64,000 bases of DNA from G958296245 sp963664035 (lineage in GTDB: Bacteria; Chloroflexota; Dehalococcoidia; Lucifugimonadales; G958296245): assembly GCA_963664035.2 (NCBI GenBank), contig OY760867.2, forward strand, positions 2,480,001-2,544,000. The letters run 5' to 3'. Positions 1 to 8,391 of the stretch are shown here, one piece after another. A program made the position numbers and the translations under genes. The notes under the pieces are model-generated. The model was not told where the DNA came from. It ran no database searches and saw only the letters and a program-made list of their open reading frames with translations. Position 1 is the stretch's first letter. Every line of letters begins with the position of its first letter.

Positions 1-1
1 C

Positions 2-961
2 GAGGCGATGGTAAAGCAGGTGTCGCCCCCCGACCTGCGCGACGTCAACCTGACCGCCTTCGACGGCAGGGAGGCGGCGTTCGCCGAGTTCTGCGCCACC
101 TGCAGCACGGTGCCGTTCCTCGCGGAGAGGCGCCTGGTCGTCGTGCGCGGGCTGCTGTCGCGCTTCGAGAGCCGGCCCGGCGCGGACGCCGGCGCGAGAG
201 ACCGCCAGGGCGCGGCGGAGTGGGAAGGGCTGCGCGACTACCTGCCCACCGTCCCGGAGACGACCGACGTCGTGTTCGCCGACGGCAGGATCGGCGCCCG
301 CAACCCGCTGCTGGGCGCGATAAAGCCCCATGCCGAGGTGAGCACCTTCCCGCTGCCGCGCGGCAACCGGCTGCCCCAGTGGGTCCGGGAGAGGGCCGAG
401 CGCAGGGGCGTGCAGATCGAGCCGAGGGCGGCCCAGGCGCTGGCCGACGCGGTGGGCCCGGAGCTGCGCGTGCTCGACTCGGAGATCCGGAAGCTGGCGG
501 CCTACGGACGCGGCGGCGCGATCACCCACGCCGACGTGCGGGAGCTCGTCTCCAACACCCGCGAGGCGAGCATCTTCATGGCCGTCGACGCGGTCATCGA
601 GGGCCGCCCCGGGGTGGCCCTCGGCCATGTGGGAAAGCTGATGCAGGCCGGAAGCTCCGCGGGCTACGTGCTCGCCATGCTTGCCCGGCAGGTCCGCCTG
701 CTGATGCTGGCCAAGGACCTGAGGGGCCAGGGCGTGCCCCACGGGGAGATGGGCCCCAGGCTGGGCGTGAGCGGCTACCCGCTGCGGAAGACGCTGGAGC
801 AGGCGGGAGCGACCGGCTTCGAGCGGCTGGAGGCGCTGCACCGGATGCTGGTGGAGACCGACCTGCGCACCAAGTCGACGGCGGGAAGCGACGAGCTGGC
901 GCTGGACATGCTCATAGCCGAGGCCGCCGCCTCCGCGAACACCCGCGCCCGGCGGCGGTAG
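2..961 (+). CDS. holA: DNA polymerase III delta subunit (clamp loader), 5'-truncated by the window edge
   Basis: Delta subunit of the clamp-loader complex, which opens the sliding clamp during replication. The reading frame is open to the left edge, so the N-terminus (normally with the first ATPase-like strand) lies outside the window; about 320 residues are present and the family is usually about 330-350. Visible hallmarks are the segment PLLGAIKPHAEVSTFPLP, the helical middle with LRVLDSEIRKLAAY (about residues 155-170), ASIFMAVDAVIEGRP and the C-terminal helical collar ending in DELALDMLIAE. The ATG at 8 is internal. A PhyH-like gene follows after about 40 bp. Assignment rests on domain pattern and is firm. 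Confidence 0.88.
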   Translation, partial: EAMVKQVSPPDLRDVNLTAFDGREAAFAEFCATCSTVPFLAERRLVVVRGLLSRFESRPGADAGARDRQGAAEWEGLRDYLPTVPETTDVVFADGRIGARNPLLGAIKPHAEVSTFPLPRGNRLPQWVRERAERRGVQIEPRAAQALADAVGPELRVLDSEIRKLAAYGRGGAITHADVRELVSNTREASIFMAVDAVIEGRPGVALGHVGKLMQAGSSAGYVLAMLARQVRLLMLAKDLRGQGVPHGEMGPRLGVSGYPLRKTLEQAGATGFERLEALHRMLVETDLRTKSTAGSDELALDMLIAEAAASANTRARRR

Positions 962-999
962 CTCGACGTGACGCGAATGGTATGGAGGTTAGCTGCTAT

Positions 1000-1764
1000 A
1001 TGGACATAGGTCAGGCATTGGAGGAACTTGGCGCGACCGAGAACGCTCTGCCGGAACGACACAGGGTAGAGTTGGACGAGAAGGGTTACACGGTGCTGCC
1101 GGGCGTGATGGACGGGCCGTGGCTGGCGGCGCTGCGCGAGAGGTTCGAGAGCCTGTGCGATGCGGAGGGCATCGCCGCGGGGATCGAGGTCCACCAGGAG
1201 GAGGGTACGCGGCGGCTTGCGGACCTGGTGAACAAGGGCCCGGTCTTCGACCGCGTCTACACCCACCCGGCGGTGTTGGCGGCGGTCCACCACGTCATCG
1301 GGCGTGACTTCAAGCTATCGTCGCTGAACGCGCGAGATGCTCTTCCCGGCGAAGGTCGCCAGGGGCTGCATCCGGACTGGTCCGCGGACTACGACGGGCG
1401 CTTCCACGTCTGCAATTCGATCTGGCTGCTCGACGACTTCACGGAGGAGAACGGATGCACGCGCCTCGTTCCGGGTACCCATAGAGGGAGGCATCCGGGC
1501 AAAGTCCTTGAAGATGCGGAGGCGCCACATCCGGATGAGGAGTACCTGGTCGCGCCCGCCGGTACCGTCGCCGTGTTCAACAGCCATGTCTGGCATGGCG
1601 GCACCCGGAACCGGACCAAGAACGGGAAGCGCCGCGCGCTGCACTGCTACTTCGCCGCGCGTGAGCACCCGCAGCAACTCGACCAGCGCGAGTATATCCG
1701 CTACGAGACGTGGAAACGCATCCCCAGGGCTGCGCGCTACGTGCTCGACGTGGACGTAGAGTAG
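1000..1764 (+). CDS. Phytanoyl-CoA dioxygenase (PhyH) family Fe(II)/2-oxoglutarate oxygenase
   Basis: Predicted non-heme iron, 2-oxoglutarate-dependent oxygenase of 254 residues. The iron triad is readable: HPDWSAD supplies His124 and Asp126, and WHGG supplies His199, followed by the basic RNRTKNGKRR stretch expected to bind 2-oxoglutarate. The start at 1000 is chosen because a GGAGGT ribosome site (984-989) sits 10 bases upstream; the frame extends far upstream through holA but that part is antisense-like shadow. One of three PhyH-family genes in this window. Substrate unknown: PhyH-family proteins in bacteria hydroxylate very diverse small molecules. Confidence 0.85.
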   Translation: MDIGQALEELGATENALPERHRVELDEKGYTVLPGVMDGPWLAALRERFESLCDAEGIAAGIEVHQEEGTRRLADLVNKGPVFDRVYTHPAVLAAVHHVIGRDFKLSSLNARDALPGEGRQGLHPDWSADYDGRFHVCNSIWLLDDFTEENGCTRLVPGTHRGRHPGKVLEDAEAPHPDEEYLVAPAGTVAVFNSHVWHGGTRNRTKNGKRRALHCYFAAREHPQQLDQREYIRYETWKRIPRAARYVLDVDVE

Positions 1765-1791
1765 AGCATCAGTTGGGCGGGCGAGATCGCC

Positions 1792-1821
1792 TTGACGCTT
1801 CGGCGCGGCGCTAACTACAAT
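1792..1821 (+). promoter_or_regulatory. Sigma70-type promoter of tRNA-Lys
   Basis: TTGACG (1792-1797) and TACAAT (1816-1821) are separated by 18 bases and lie about 40 bases before the mature tRNA 5' end. This is one of the best promoter matches in the window. Confidence 0.7.
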
Positions 1822-1859
1822 GAGACCCGTCAGCCGTTGACGGTTGCACGTTCGCTTAT

Positions 1860-1932
<73 letters not shown>

Positions 1933-1951
1933 CTCTCCTCCCTCACGTCGG

Positions 1952-2602
1952 TTAGCTGCTTAGGAACTCCATCAGCGCGTTGGCGATGACCACGTGCCCG
2001 GTGTGGTTCGGGTGGACCGGCTCGGGGCAGAACGCGCTGGGCGGCCTGTGCCGTAGCTGTTCCTGGAATACGTCGTGGAGATTCAGCAGCAGCGTGCCGT
2101 ACCTGGCGCTCATCTCCTCCAGGACGCCGATGTACCGGGGAATCAGCCGGAGCGCCGCGCCCTCGAACTCGTCGTTCGTATTCGTCGAGATGTAGAACGG
2201 GGTTATGAGGAGAATCGGGGTCTCGCCGAGGGCCTGGCGCGTGGATGCCAATATCTCATCCAGGTTCCTCGCGTACCGGTCGGGCGGCACGGCGTCGGGG
2301 TCGCGCCGTAGCACGCTGTGGAGGTCGTTGATCCCGATCTTGATGGATAGGCGGTCCGGCCTGCGGTCGATGACGTCGGGCCGCCAGCGCTCCCTCAGGT
2401 GGGTGGTGCGGTTGCCCCCGATGCCCGTATTGACCCACTCGATGTTTCGCTCCGGGCGCCGCGCCGTGGCGAGCTCCGCGAATATGCTCACGTAGCCGTC
2501 GCCCAGGGGGACGGCGCGGTCGCGCCGGCCGCAGTCGGTGATGCTGTCGCCGGTGAACAGCATCCTATCGCCGTCCCGTATCCAGAAGTCGCCCATCGTC
2601 AT
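1952..2602 (-). CDS. SGNH/GDSL-family hydrolase
   Basis: A 216-residue single-domain esterase/lipase-like hydrolase. The four SGNH blocks are visible in order: GDSITDC (block I, nucleophile Ser, about residue 20), GIGGN (block II Gly), GINDLHS (block III Asn, about residue 92) and HPNHTGH near the C-terminus (block V, Asp replaced by Asn before the catalytic His). No signal peptide, so probably cytoplasmic. The natural substrate cannot be told from sequence; related proteins deacetylate carbohydrates or act as arylesterases or thioesterases. It lies convergent to tRNA-Lys with about 20 bases between. Confidence 0.85.
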   Translation of the reverse strand: MTMGDFWIRDGDRMLFTGDSITDCGRRDRAVPLGDGYVSIFAELATARRPERNIEWVNTGIGGNRTTHLRERWRPDVIDRRPDRLSIKIGINDLHSVLRRDPDAVPPDRYARNLDEILASTRQALGETPILLITPFYISTNTNDEFEGAALRLIPRYIGVLEEMSARYGTLLLNLHDVFQEQLRHRPPSAFCPEPVHPNHTGHVVIANALMEFLSS

Positions 2603-2626
2603 ACCTTGCCCTGTCGCCTGGCCGCG

Positions 2627-2938
2627 CTATCCGTCGGCCCTATACTCCTCGCCCTTCGGAAGCTTCTCGCGCAGCACGTGCTGGCGCAGCGCGTGGTTGA
2701 TGTCCGTCTGGTACCCCCGGCCGCCCTTCGCTTGCGTCTTGAACCAGCTCACGACGTCCGCGTCCAGGCGAAGCGTGATCTGCTTCTTCACGGGCCGGTA
2801 GAAGACGCCTCGCCTGGCGTCCGACCAGTCCAGTATCTCGGGGGCGTCGGTCGTGTCGATGCGGTCGTCGGGTAGCGCTTCGAGCGCCGCCAGCTCGGCC
2901 GCCAGCTCGTTGGTCAGCTCAGTATTCGCCTTCTTCAT
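2627..2938 (-). CDS. brnA: BrnA-family antitoxin
   Basis: A 103-residue antitoxin partner of the preceding toxin gene. Its middle segment KKQITLRLDADVVSWFK is the ribbon-helix-helix-like BrnA signature, and the Trp-Ser-Asp-Ala-Arg-Arg-Gly segment just before it is typical of the family. It overlaps the toxin gene by 20 bases, so the two are co-translated. In the BrnT/BrnA system the antitoxin binds the toxin and represses the joint promoter; the promoter described upstream has direct repeats that could be its operator. Confidence 0.85.
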   Translation of the reverse strand: MKKANTELTNELAAELAALEALPDDRIDTTDAPEILDWSDARRGVFYRPVKKQITLRLDADVVSWFKTQAKGGRGYQTDINHALRQHVLREKLPKGEEYRADG

Positions 2939-3209
2939 ATGCTTCCCTTTCGCGCCTGGTCGCTTTCCGGGCGCTGATGATGCGCCCGGTCTGGCCGCCG
3001 CTCCCCGCGGGGGCGTCGGGCCAGGTGTGTACTACCATGATGACCACCGGGCCTACCATTCCCATTGTGCGCCATCGCTGTTCGTACGGGTAGGGGTCTT
3101 CGCGCGTGGCCGCGAGCGGGTCGTCGAAGACGAGCGACGCGCTCTCGAAGCTGAGGCCGTGGCTGAGCCGGTTCGCCGCGTTCTTGTTCGGGTCCCATGT
3201 CCAGCGCAA
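2919..3209 (-). CDS. brnT: BrnT-family ribonuclease toxin
   Basis: A 96-residue BrnT-type RNase toxin (RelE-like fold in characterised members). Family features are the N-terminal WDPNKNAANRLSHGLSFE stretch, FDDPLAATREDPYPYEQRW and the C-terminal RIISARKATRREREAYEE. The start is a TTG at 3209 preceded by GAGGTG; no ATG fits better. Toxin first, antitoxin second is the usual order of this module. Transcribed from a well-matched promoter 20-50 bases upstream. Confidence 0.87.
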   Translation of the reverse strand: MRWTWDPNKNAANRLSHGLSFESASLVFDDPLAATREDPYPYEQRWRTMGMVGPVVIMVVHTWPDAPAGSGGQTGRIISARKATRREREAYEEGEY

Positions 3210-3234
3210 TGACCCACCTCTACGTAGTTACTGT

Positions 3235-3263
3235 ATTGTAGTTACACCTACCGCCGTTGTCAA
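3235..3263 (-). promoter_or_regulatory. brnTA promoter with direct repeats
   Basis: Read on the minus strand: TTGACA (3258-3263), 17-base spacer, TACAAT (3235-3240). Two copies of GTAACTAC, centred about 13 bases apart (3224-3231 and 3238-3245), bracket the -10 box and could be the autoregulatory operator; the operator role is inferred. Confidence 0.7.
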
Positions 3264-3294
3264 GTCCCTCGGGGCATCGCCGCGGGCGGGGCCT

Positions 3295-4881
3295 TTACCG
3301 GCTGTCCAGGTAGAGCGGCGCGAGCATGTTGTCCACCGGTACGTAGTCGTCCCTGAGGATGACCCCAGGGTCCTCCTTGAGCCACAGCGCGAACTCGGTC
3401 CCCGGCATCAGCTCCGTCTCGGACGCCCTGCCGGCCAGGTTGGCGGCCTGGTTGAGGTCGGCGGCGGTGAAGGGCCGGTTGGACCCGGCTATGACGTAGG
3501 TGTGCCGGCTCGGGCTGTCCCAGTTCGAGTCGCCGCGTATCAGGTACACGTAGTCGAACGTCTCCTTCATGGTCGACGCGAAGGAGCGCAGGAAGCGCCC
3601 GGCCTGGCGCTCGTCGACGACGTTCGCCACGTAGATGCCGTCCTCCTTCAGCAGCAGCGCAACCTCTTCGTTGAACTCCCTGGTCGTCAGGTGGTAGGGC
3701 ACCGACAGGTCGTTGAAGGCGTCGCCCACCACCAGGTCGTACTGGCCGTGTGGGAGCCGCGGTATCTTCATCCGAGCGTCCTCGTTGTAGCTGATGATGC
3801 CCGTGTCCGGGCGCAGCCCGAACATCTTAAGCGCGACGTCCGTCACCTCCGGGTCTATCTCTATCACCTCCAGGGTGCTATCAGGGTAGCTGTGCTCTAG
3901 GTACCGGGGCATCGTGTAGCCGCCGCCCCCGATGAACAGCACCCTCATCTCCGGCTCGGCCTGCGCGATGTAGTCGGATATGTCCCCGAACACCTTCTCG
4001 TAGGTGTACTCGAGGTGCGCCGGGTCGTCCAGGTCGGTGAAGCTGTGGCGCAGCGCGTCCAGCGTCAGGATGCGAATCGTCCGGCCCTCGCGCTCCTCGT
4101 CCTTCACCTTGATGCAGAAGTAGGCGCTCTCCTCCAGGCAGTTCGGCAGCCTGTCCTCGATGTAACCGATCTCCCACCGGCCTGTCACGATCGCCAGCAT
4201 GGCCGCGCCGATGCCGAGCGCGACGAGCGCCGCGGCGACAGGGGCCACGTTGCCTATCCCCATGCGCCGGATCGCGGGGCGCAGCAGGTTGCCGAAGGCG
4301 AGCGCGAGCAGCACGAGCACCAGCGACACGACGATCAGTATCGTCCGCGTGCCCCACCACTGGATCAGCACGAACCCGGTCAGGAAGGTGCCCAGGATGC
4401 TGCCCGCCGTCGAGAGCGCGTATATCCTGCCCACCACGTTGCCCGTCTCCTGCAGGTCCTTCAGCTCCAGCTTGATCACCACCGGCGTCACCATCCCCAG
4501 GATGATGCTCGGCGCGATGAAGACCGTCGTCACGATGAGCACGATGCGCGGCAGTATCGGCACGTTGTCGAACAGGTCCGAGACCAGCGCGAAGATGGGC
4601 AGTATCCCCAGGCTCGATACGCCGCCCGCCAGCAGTATGATGCCTAGCGTCGTCGGCTGCGGCCGCCAGTCGGCCACCCGACCCCCCAGGTAGTTGCCGA
4701 GGCTGATGCCGGCGAGCACGATGCCGATGATGCTCGTCCACGTATAGAGCGACACGCCTATGACCGGCGCGAGGATCCTGGCGGCGACGATCTCCATGAC
4801 GAGGATGCACCCGCTTGCTATGAACACCACTAGGTAAGGCTTGAGCGCGATGATGAAACGCGTGAGCAACCCGATTAACAT
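3295..4881 (-). CDS. Membrane transporter-like / spermidine synthase-like fusion protein
   Basis: A 528-residue two-part protein. The N-terminal half (about residues 10-235) has seven or more hydrophobic helices with a GNYLGGRVADWRPQP loop resembling MFS-type transporters. The C-terminal half is a Rossmann methyltransferase-like domain of the polyamine-synthase family: VLFIGGGGYTMPRYL (SAM/dcSAM-binding glycine loop, about residues 318-332), EVIEIDPEVTDVA and DLVVGDAFNDLSVPYHLTTREF. Such fused MFS/spermidine-synthase proteins are common in bacteria and their reaction is mostly unknown; true aminopropyl transfer is not assured. ATG at 4881 has a GGGAG ribosome site. Confidence 0.8.
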   Translation of the reverse strand: MLIGLLTRFIIALKPYLVVFIASGCILVMEIVAARILAPVIGVSLYTWTSIIGIVLAGISLGNYLGGRVADWRPQPTTLGIILLAGGVSSLGILPIFALVSDLFDNVPILPRIVLIVTTVFIAPSIILGMVTPVVIKLELKDLQETGNVVGRIYALSTAGSILGTFLTGFVLIQWWGTRTILIVVSLVLVLLALAFGNLLRPAIRRMGIGNVAPVAAALVALGIGAAMLAIVTGRWEIGYIEDRLPNCLEESAYFCIKVKDEEREGRTIRILTLDALRHSFTDLDDPAHLEYTYEKVFGDISDYIAQAEPEMRVLFIGGGGYTMPRYLEHSYPDSTLEVIEIDPEVTDVALKMFGLRPDTGIISYNEDARMKIPRLPHGQYDLVVGDAFNDLSVPYHLTTREFNEEVALLLKEDGIYVANVVDERQAGRFLRSFASTMKETFDYVYLIRGDSNWDSPSRHTYVIAGSNRPFTAADLNQAANLAGRASETELMPGTEFALWLKEDPGVILRDDYVPVDNMLAPLYLDSR

Positions 4882-4949
4882 TAAGCTGTCTCCCTAGTCC
4901 AACATGCTATCCGTCCCGTAATCGCCGCCCCCACGGCCATGCCGTCAAG

Positions 4950-5182
4950 GGCAACCCTGTTCTCATCCCCCGTATCTGCTGTCACCCCGGCAACCCTGTT
5001 TTTCATCCCCCGTATCTGCTGTCACCCCGGCAACCCTGTTTTCATCCCCTGTATCTGCTGTCACCCCGGCAACCCTGTTTTCATCCCCCGTATCAGCTGT
5101 CACCCCGGCAACCCTGTTCTCATCCCCCGTATCACTGTCACCCCGGCAACCCTGTTCTCATCCCCCGTATCACTGTCACCCC
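4950..5182. repeat. Six-copy tandem repeat, unit 38-40 bp
   Basis: Six head-to-tail units starting GGCAACCCTGTT and ending CTGTCACCCC at 4950, 4989, 5029, 5068, 5107 and 5145. Lengths vary between 38 and 40 bases, so an apparent open frame across it is not conserved coding sequence. The last unit runs directly into a palindromic element. No gene lies between 4882 and 5488. Confidence 0.85.
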
Positions 5183-5212
5183 GTAGGGGCGGGTTTCAAA
5201 CCCGCCCGCCCC
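5183..5212. repeat. Palindromic core of a dispersed repeat
   Basis: GTAGGGGCGGGTTTC followed by AAACCCGCCCGCC: an inverted repeat GGGCGGGTTT/AAACCCGCCC with a one-base centre. It is a sequence variant of the core found in the four MITE-like repeats at 37.2, 53.6, 55.9 and 57.9 kb, but without their flanks. Confidence 0.7.
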
Positions 5213-5302
5213 CGGCGCTGGCCTGCCGCCTTCCGCCGGGGCGCACCATGCAATGATAGCCTAAAGCGCGGTGAGAGTAATATACTTCACCCCGCCGGCC
5301 GA

Positions 5303-5420
5303 CTGTTCAGTCTCCGTAAGTTGAATCGTGAGAGCCACCCCAAATTGTCATTCCGAACGTAGCGCAGCGGAGAGAGGAATCTAAAGACCTTGCGCACAAG
5401 GCCACCTAGTCTGAACAGTT
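5303..5420. repeat. Possible small palindromic insertion with inverted ends
   Basis: ACTGTTCAG near 5304 recurs inverted as CTGAACAGT near 5411, enclosing about 100 bases that include TCATTCCGAACGTAGCGCAG, a sequence style typical of dispersed genomic repeats. It ends about 70 bases before an enolase-superfamily gene. No coding capacity seen. Confidence 0.4.
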
Positions 5421-5488
5421 CCCCCGCCGGCCCACGCGTCGCCGCCCCGGCCCGGCGCGACAACCGCATCCCCAGGAGGAGGTAAGCC

Positions 5489-6655
5489 ATGAAGGTCACC
5501 CGCATAAAGACGTTCCACGTCGACGGACACAACGAGCGCAGCTACTTCATAGTCAAGGTCGAGACCGACGCCGGGATATACGGCCTTGGCGAGTCGGGCG
5601 CCCTCTTCTGGGGGCCGGCCATCGAGAAGGCCGTCCAGCACCTCTCCGAGATTGTGGTGGGGGAGGACCCCTTCGCCACCGAGAGGCTTTGGCAGCACAT
5701 GTTCCGGGGCGGCTTCTTCCCCGCGGGGCTGGTCTATAGCTGCGCCATAAGCGCCATCGACATAGCCCTCTGGGACATCAAGGGCAAGGCGCTGGGTATG
5801 CCCGTCTACAAGCTGCTGGGCGGGCCGGTGCGCGACAAGGTCGTCTGCTATCCCCACACGCAGGGAGCCAACATCGACGAGCTCGTGGAGAACGGCCTCA
5901 GGGCCGTCGACGACGGCTGGAAGTTCGTCCGATGGGGCCAGCCGGAGACCTCCCCGACGTGGGAGGAGCAGAAGGAGGGCCGCCTGGAGCCGCTCCACTC
6001 GATGGACATCGCCGAGGAGCAGGTGGCCCGCGTCCGAGAGGCGGTCGGCCCGGAGATACAGATATGCTTCGACGTGCACACCCGCCTCGACACCGCCCAC
6101 GCGATCTCGATGTGCGCCCGGCTGGAGAAGTACAACCCCTTCTTCATCGAGGACCCGCTGCGCTCCGAGAACCCGGCCAGCTACCGGACCCTCGCCCGCC
6201 ACGTCCGCCTGCCCATAGCCGCCGGCGAGCAGTGGGAAAGCAAGTGGCGCTTCAGGCAGGTCATAGAGGAGGAGCTTATCAGCTACGCCAGGATCGACGT
6301 CTGCAACGTCGGCGGCCTCACCGAGGCGCTGAAGGTCGCCCACTGGTGCGAGACCCACTACATAGACATCGCCCCCCACAACCCCCTCGGCCCCGTCAGC
6401 GCCGCCGCGTGCGTCGCCCTCTGCATGGCCACCACCAACGTCGGCGTCCAGGAGATGCCCCGCCAGCCCGGCACCGTGGACACCGACGTCTTCCCGCAGC
6501 AGATAGGCTGGCAGGACGGCTACGCCTTCGCCCCCGACGCCCCAGGCCTAGGCGTGGACATGGACGAGGCAGCCGCCAACGCCGCCCGCACCGCAAAGCC
6601 CGGCGGCTGGCCCCCCCTCCTCCGCCGCAACGACGGCGCCTTCACCAACTGGTGA
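5489..6655 (+). CDS. Mandelate racemase/enolase-superfamily dehydratase, galactonate-dehydratase-like
   Basis: A 388-residue acid-sugar dehydratase candidate. The capping domain occupies about residues 1-120 and the barrel follows. Metal ligands are Asp195, Glu221 (IEDP) and Glu247 (AGEQW). His197 (FDVHTR), His297 (APHNPLGP) and Glu322 (VQEMP) match in spacing the two catalytic histidines and glutamate of E. coli D-galactonate dehydratase (His185, His285, Glu310), so dehydration rather than racemisation is likely. Start has a strong AGGAGGAGG site at 5474-5482. Actual sugar acid unknown. A copy of its last ~40 codons is repeated 1.6 kb downstream. Confidence 0.87.
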   Translation: MKVTRIKTFHVDGHNERSYFIVKVETDAGIYGLGESGALFWGPAIEKAVQHLSEIVVGEDPFATERLWQHMFRGGFFPAGLVYSCAISAIDIALWDIKGKALGMPVYKLLGGPVRDKVVCYPHTQGANIDELVENGLRAVDDGWKFVRWGQPETSPTWEEQKEGRLEPLHSMDIAEEQVARVREAVGPEIQICFDVHTRLDTAHAISMCARLEKYNPFFIEDPLRSENPASYRTLARHVRLPIAAGEQWESKWRFRQVIEEELISYARIDVCNVGGLTEALKVAHWCETHYIDIAPHNPLGPVSAAACVALCMATTNVGVQEMPRQPGTVDTDVFPQQIGWQDGYAFAPDAPGLGVDMDEAAANAARTAKPGGWPPLLRRNDGAFTNW

Positions 6656-6745
6656 TGGGTTGGCGGCGTTCGTGACACCCTTCCCCAACGTAGGGTGTAC
6701 AATACCCCCGTCAGACCGTGGCTATGGCCTCATGGAGGGAAAGCG

Positions 6746-7711
6746 ATGGTAACAGCAACAACGCCAATACCGTCTCTCGGAAGTGAGAGCAGGATGACTC
6801 TTCAGTTCATGCCTCCGGTCGCCGTGCAATCTGCTATCAAGAGCTATAGCGAAGCGCTAGCCCTAACCAGTATCGGCATTGACCACGCCCTCAGGGGGGA
6901 TCACGGCAACGCCATAAAGAACTACGACCAAGCATTGAAGCTTGACTCTCGAGATCCGTATGTCCTTTTGAATCGCGGCGCCTCTCACTACGCTAGAGGC
7001 GATAACGATAGTGCCGAAAGAGACTTGGGGGAGGCGCTGGAGTTGGACCCGGGGTATGTCTATGCCTACGGCGTGCGGGGCGAAGTCTTCATTAGACAAG
7101 GCGATTTCGACCGTGCGTTGGAGGACTTCGATAGGGCCTTGCAACTGGACCCCGGCTTGGAACCCCTGTATGCCGTGCGTGGTTCGCTTTACCTGGAGAA
7201 AGGCGACCTGGACCGCGCCATCCAAGACCTAGACAAGGCCTTGACGCTGGACCCGAATAACGCCAATGCCTACAACGACCGCGGCGTTGCCTACGAGCGA
7301 AGGGGCGACCCGGCCCGGGCGATGCAGGACTATGATCGGGCATTGAGCATAAGACCCAACCGGGCTGCCTATGCCAATCGAGGCATCGCCCTGTTGCGGC
7401 TATCCCAGTGGGACAAGGCCAGGTCGGACCTGCTCAGCGCACGCAATATGGGATTGGACATCGTGTCGGTCTTCCGCGCCGGCCACGGGAGCGCCGCCGC
7501 CTTCGAGGAAGAGCACAACCTCGAATTGCCCCAGGACATCGCGGACATGACAAGCATCGACGAAGCACCCCAGGCGGCCTTCACCGGGGAGTCCATTCTT
7601 GAAATCTTCAGAAAGTCACGCGAGTCCTTCCCCGACGCCGCGTATGACGACCTGCCGTCTGACGGGTCGAAGAACTATAAGCATTACTTATACGGCTGGC
7701 CAAAGGAATAA
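6746..7711 (+). CDS. Tetratricopeptide-repeat protein
   Basis: A 321-residue protein with six consecutive TPR units from about residue 35 to 240, each showing the G-x-Y pattern and ending in A-x-x-LDP (for example DRALEDFDRALQLDPG, DRAIQDLDKALTLDPN). A C-terminal acidic segment of about 80 residues has no recognisable domain. TPRs are protein-binding scaffolds; no enzyme domain is present. The start at 6746 has GGAGGGA six bases upstream; a TACAAT -10 lies at 6698-6703. The next gene, a PIN nuclease, begins six bases after its stop, so they form an operon. Base composition is lower in GC than its neighbours. Confidence 0.85.
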   Translation: MVTATTPIPSLGSESRMTLQFMPPVAVQSAIKSYSEALALTSIGIDHALRGDHGNAIKNYDQALKLDSRDPYVLLNRGASHYARGDNDSAERDLGEALELDPGYVYAYGVRGEVFIRQGDFDRALEDFDRALQLDPGLEPLYAVRGSLYLEKGDLDRAIQDLDKALTLDPNNANAYNDRGVAYERRGDPARAMQDYDRALSIRPNRAAYANRGIALLRLSQWDKARSDLLSARNMGLDIVSVFRAGHGSAAAFEEEHNLELPQDIADMTSIDEAPQAAFTGESILEIFRKSRESFPDAAYDDLPSDGSKNYKHYLYGWPKE

Positions 7712-7717
7712 CCGGCC

Positions 7718-8146
7718 ATGAGAACGGTATTCGCCGACTCCGGCTACTGGATAGCCCTGTTGAATCCCCGCGACGAGTTGCACGAACAGGCAGAGGCCGT
7801 TGCCGGACAACTAACTCCCTTCCGTATAGTAACTACCGAGATGGTCCTCGCCGAGGTCTTGAGTTTTGCGACTGGTGCGGGAGAGTATATCCGTGGGCTT
7901 GCCGCTAAGAGAACAAAGGATTGTATAGCCGATCCCAGGGTAGACGTCGTGCCGCAGACGAGTGACCAGTTTCGCGCCGCTCTGGACCTGTACTCCCGCC
8001 GCTTGGACAAGCAATGGAGCCCTACCGATTGCGCCAGCTTCCTGTTGATGGAGGAGATGAACATACGCGAGGCCCTGGCCCATGACCACAATTTCGTGCA
8101 AGCGGGGTTCATCGCCCTTCTCAGATCGTCTAGTGTCCCCTCTTGA
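7718..8146 (+). CDS. PIN-domain ribonuclease (VapC-like)
   Basis: A 142-residue PIN domain. The acidic site is present: Asp7 (FADSGYW), Glu41 (TTEMVLAEV), Asp104 (SPTDCASF) and Asp123 (AHDHNF). PIN proteins of this size act mostly as VapC toxins cleaving tRNA or rRNA, with a DNA-binding antitoxin upstream. Here the upstream partner is a TPR protein, not a usual RHH or AbrB antitoxin, so toxin function is an inference. The pair sits between two copies of the same gene end, suggesting it was inserted. Confidence 0.83.
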   Translation: MRTVFADSGYWIALLNPRDELHEQAEAVAGQLTPFRIVTTEMVLAEVLSFATGAGEYIRGLAAKRTKDCIADPRVDVVPQTSDQFRAALDLYSRRLDKQWSPTDCASFLLMEEMNIREALAHDHNFVQAGFIALLRSSSVPS

Positions 8147-8177
8147 TACGTCATACTTCGGCTCAGGCGGGAAGTCC

Positions 8178-8297
8178 CACGCCCCCGGCCTCGGCGTGGA
8201 CATGGACGAAGCCGCCGCCGACGCCGCCCGCACCGCCAAGCCCGGCGGCTGGCCCCCCCTCCTCCGCCGCAACGACGGCGCCTTCACCAACTGGTAG
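8178..8297 (+). pseudogene. Duplicated 3' end of the galactonate-dehydratase-like gene
   Basis: About 120 bases encoding PGLGVDMDEAAADAARTAKP and on to the same FTNW C-terminus repeat the end of the gene at 5489-6655 with only a handful of differences. The upstream part of the gene is missing and the copy has no start or ribosome site of its own, so it is a remnant. Together with the original end it brackets the TPR-PIN pair as direct repeats. Confidence 0.85.
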
Positions 8298-8391
8298 ACG
8301 GCAATGTCTACCTCAGTCATGCTGCCCCATCCTAAATACGTCTGTGAGTTTGGGTAGACGGTGAAAGATCAGGTGTGCTAGGATCGCCGCC

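Noticed and set aside
4939..5256. Repetitive secreted protein
   Set aside because: Unit lengths 38, 39 and 40 break frame conservation; it is a repeat array.
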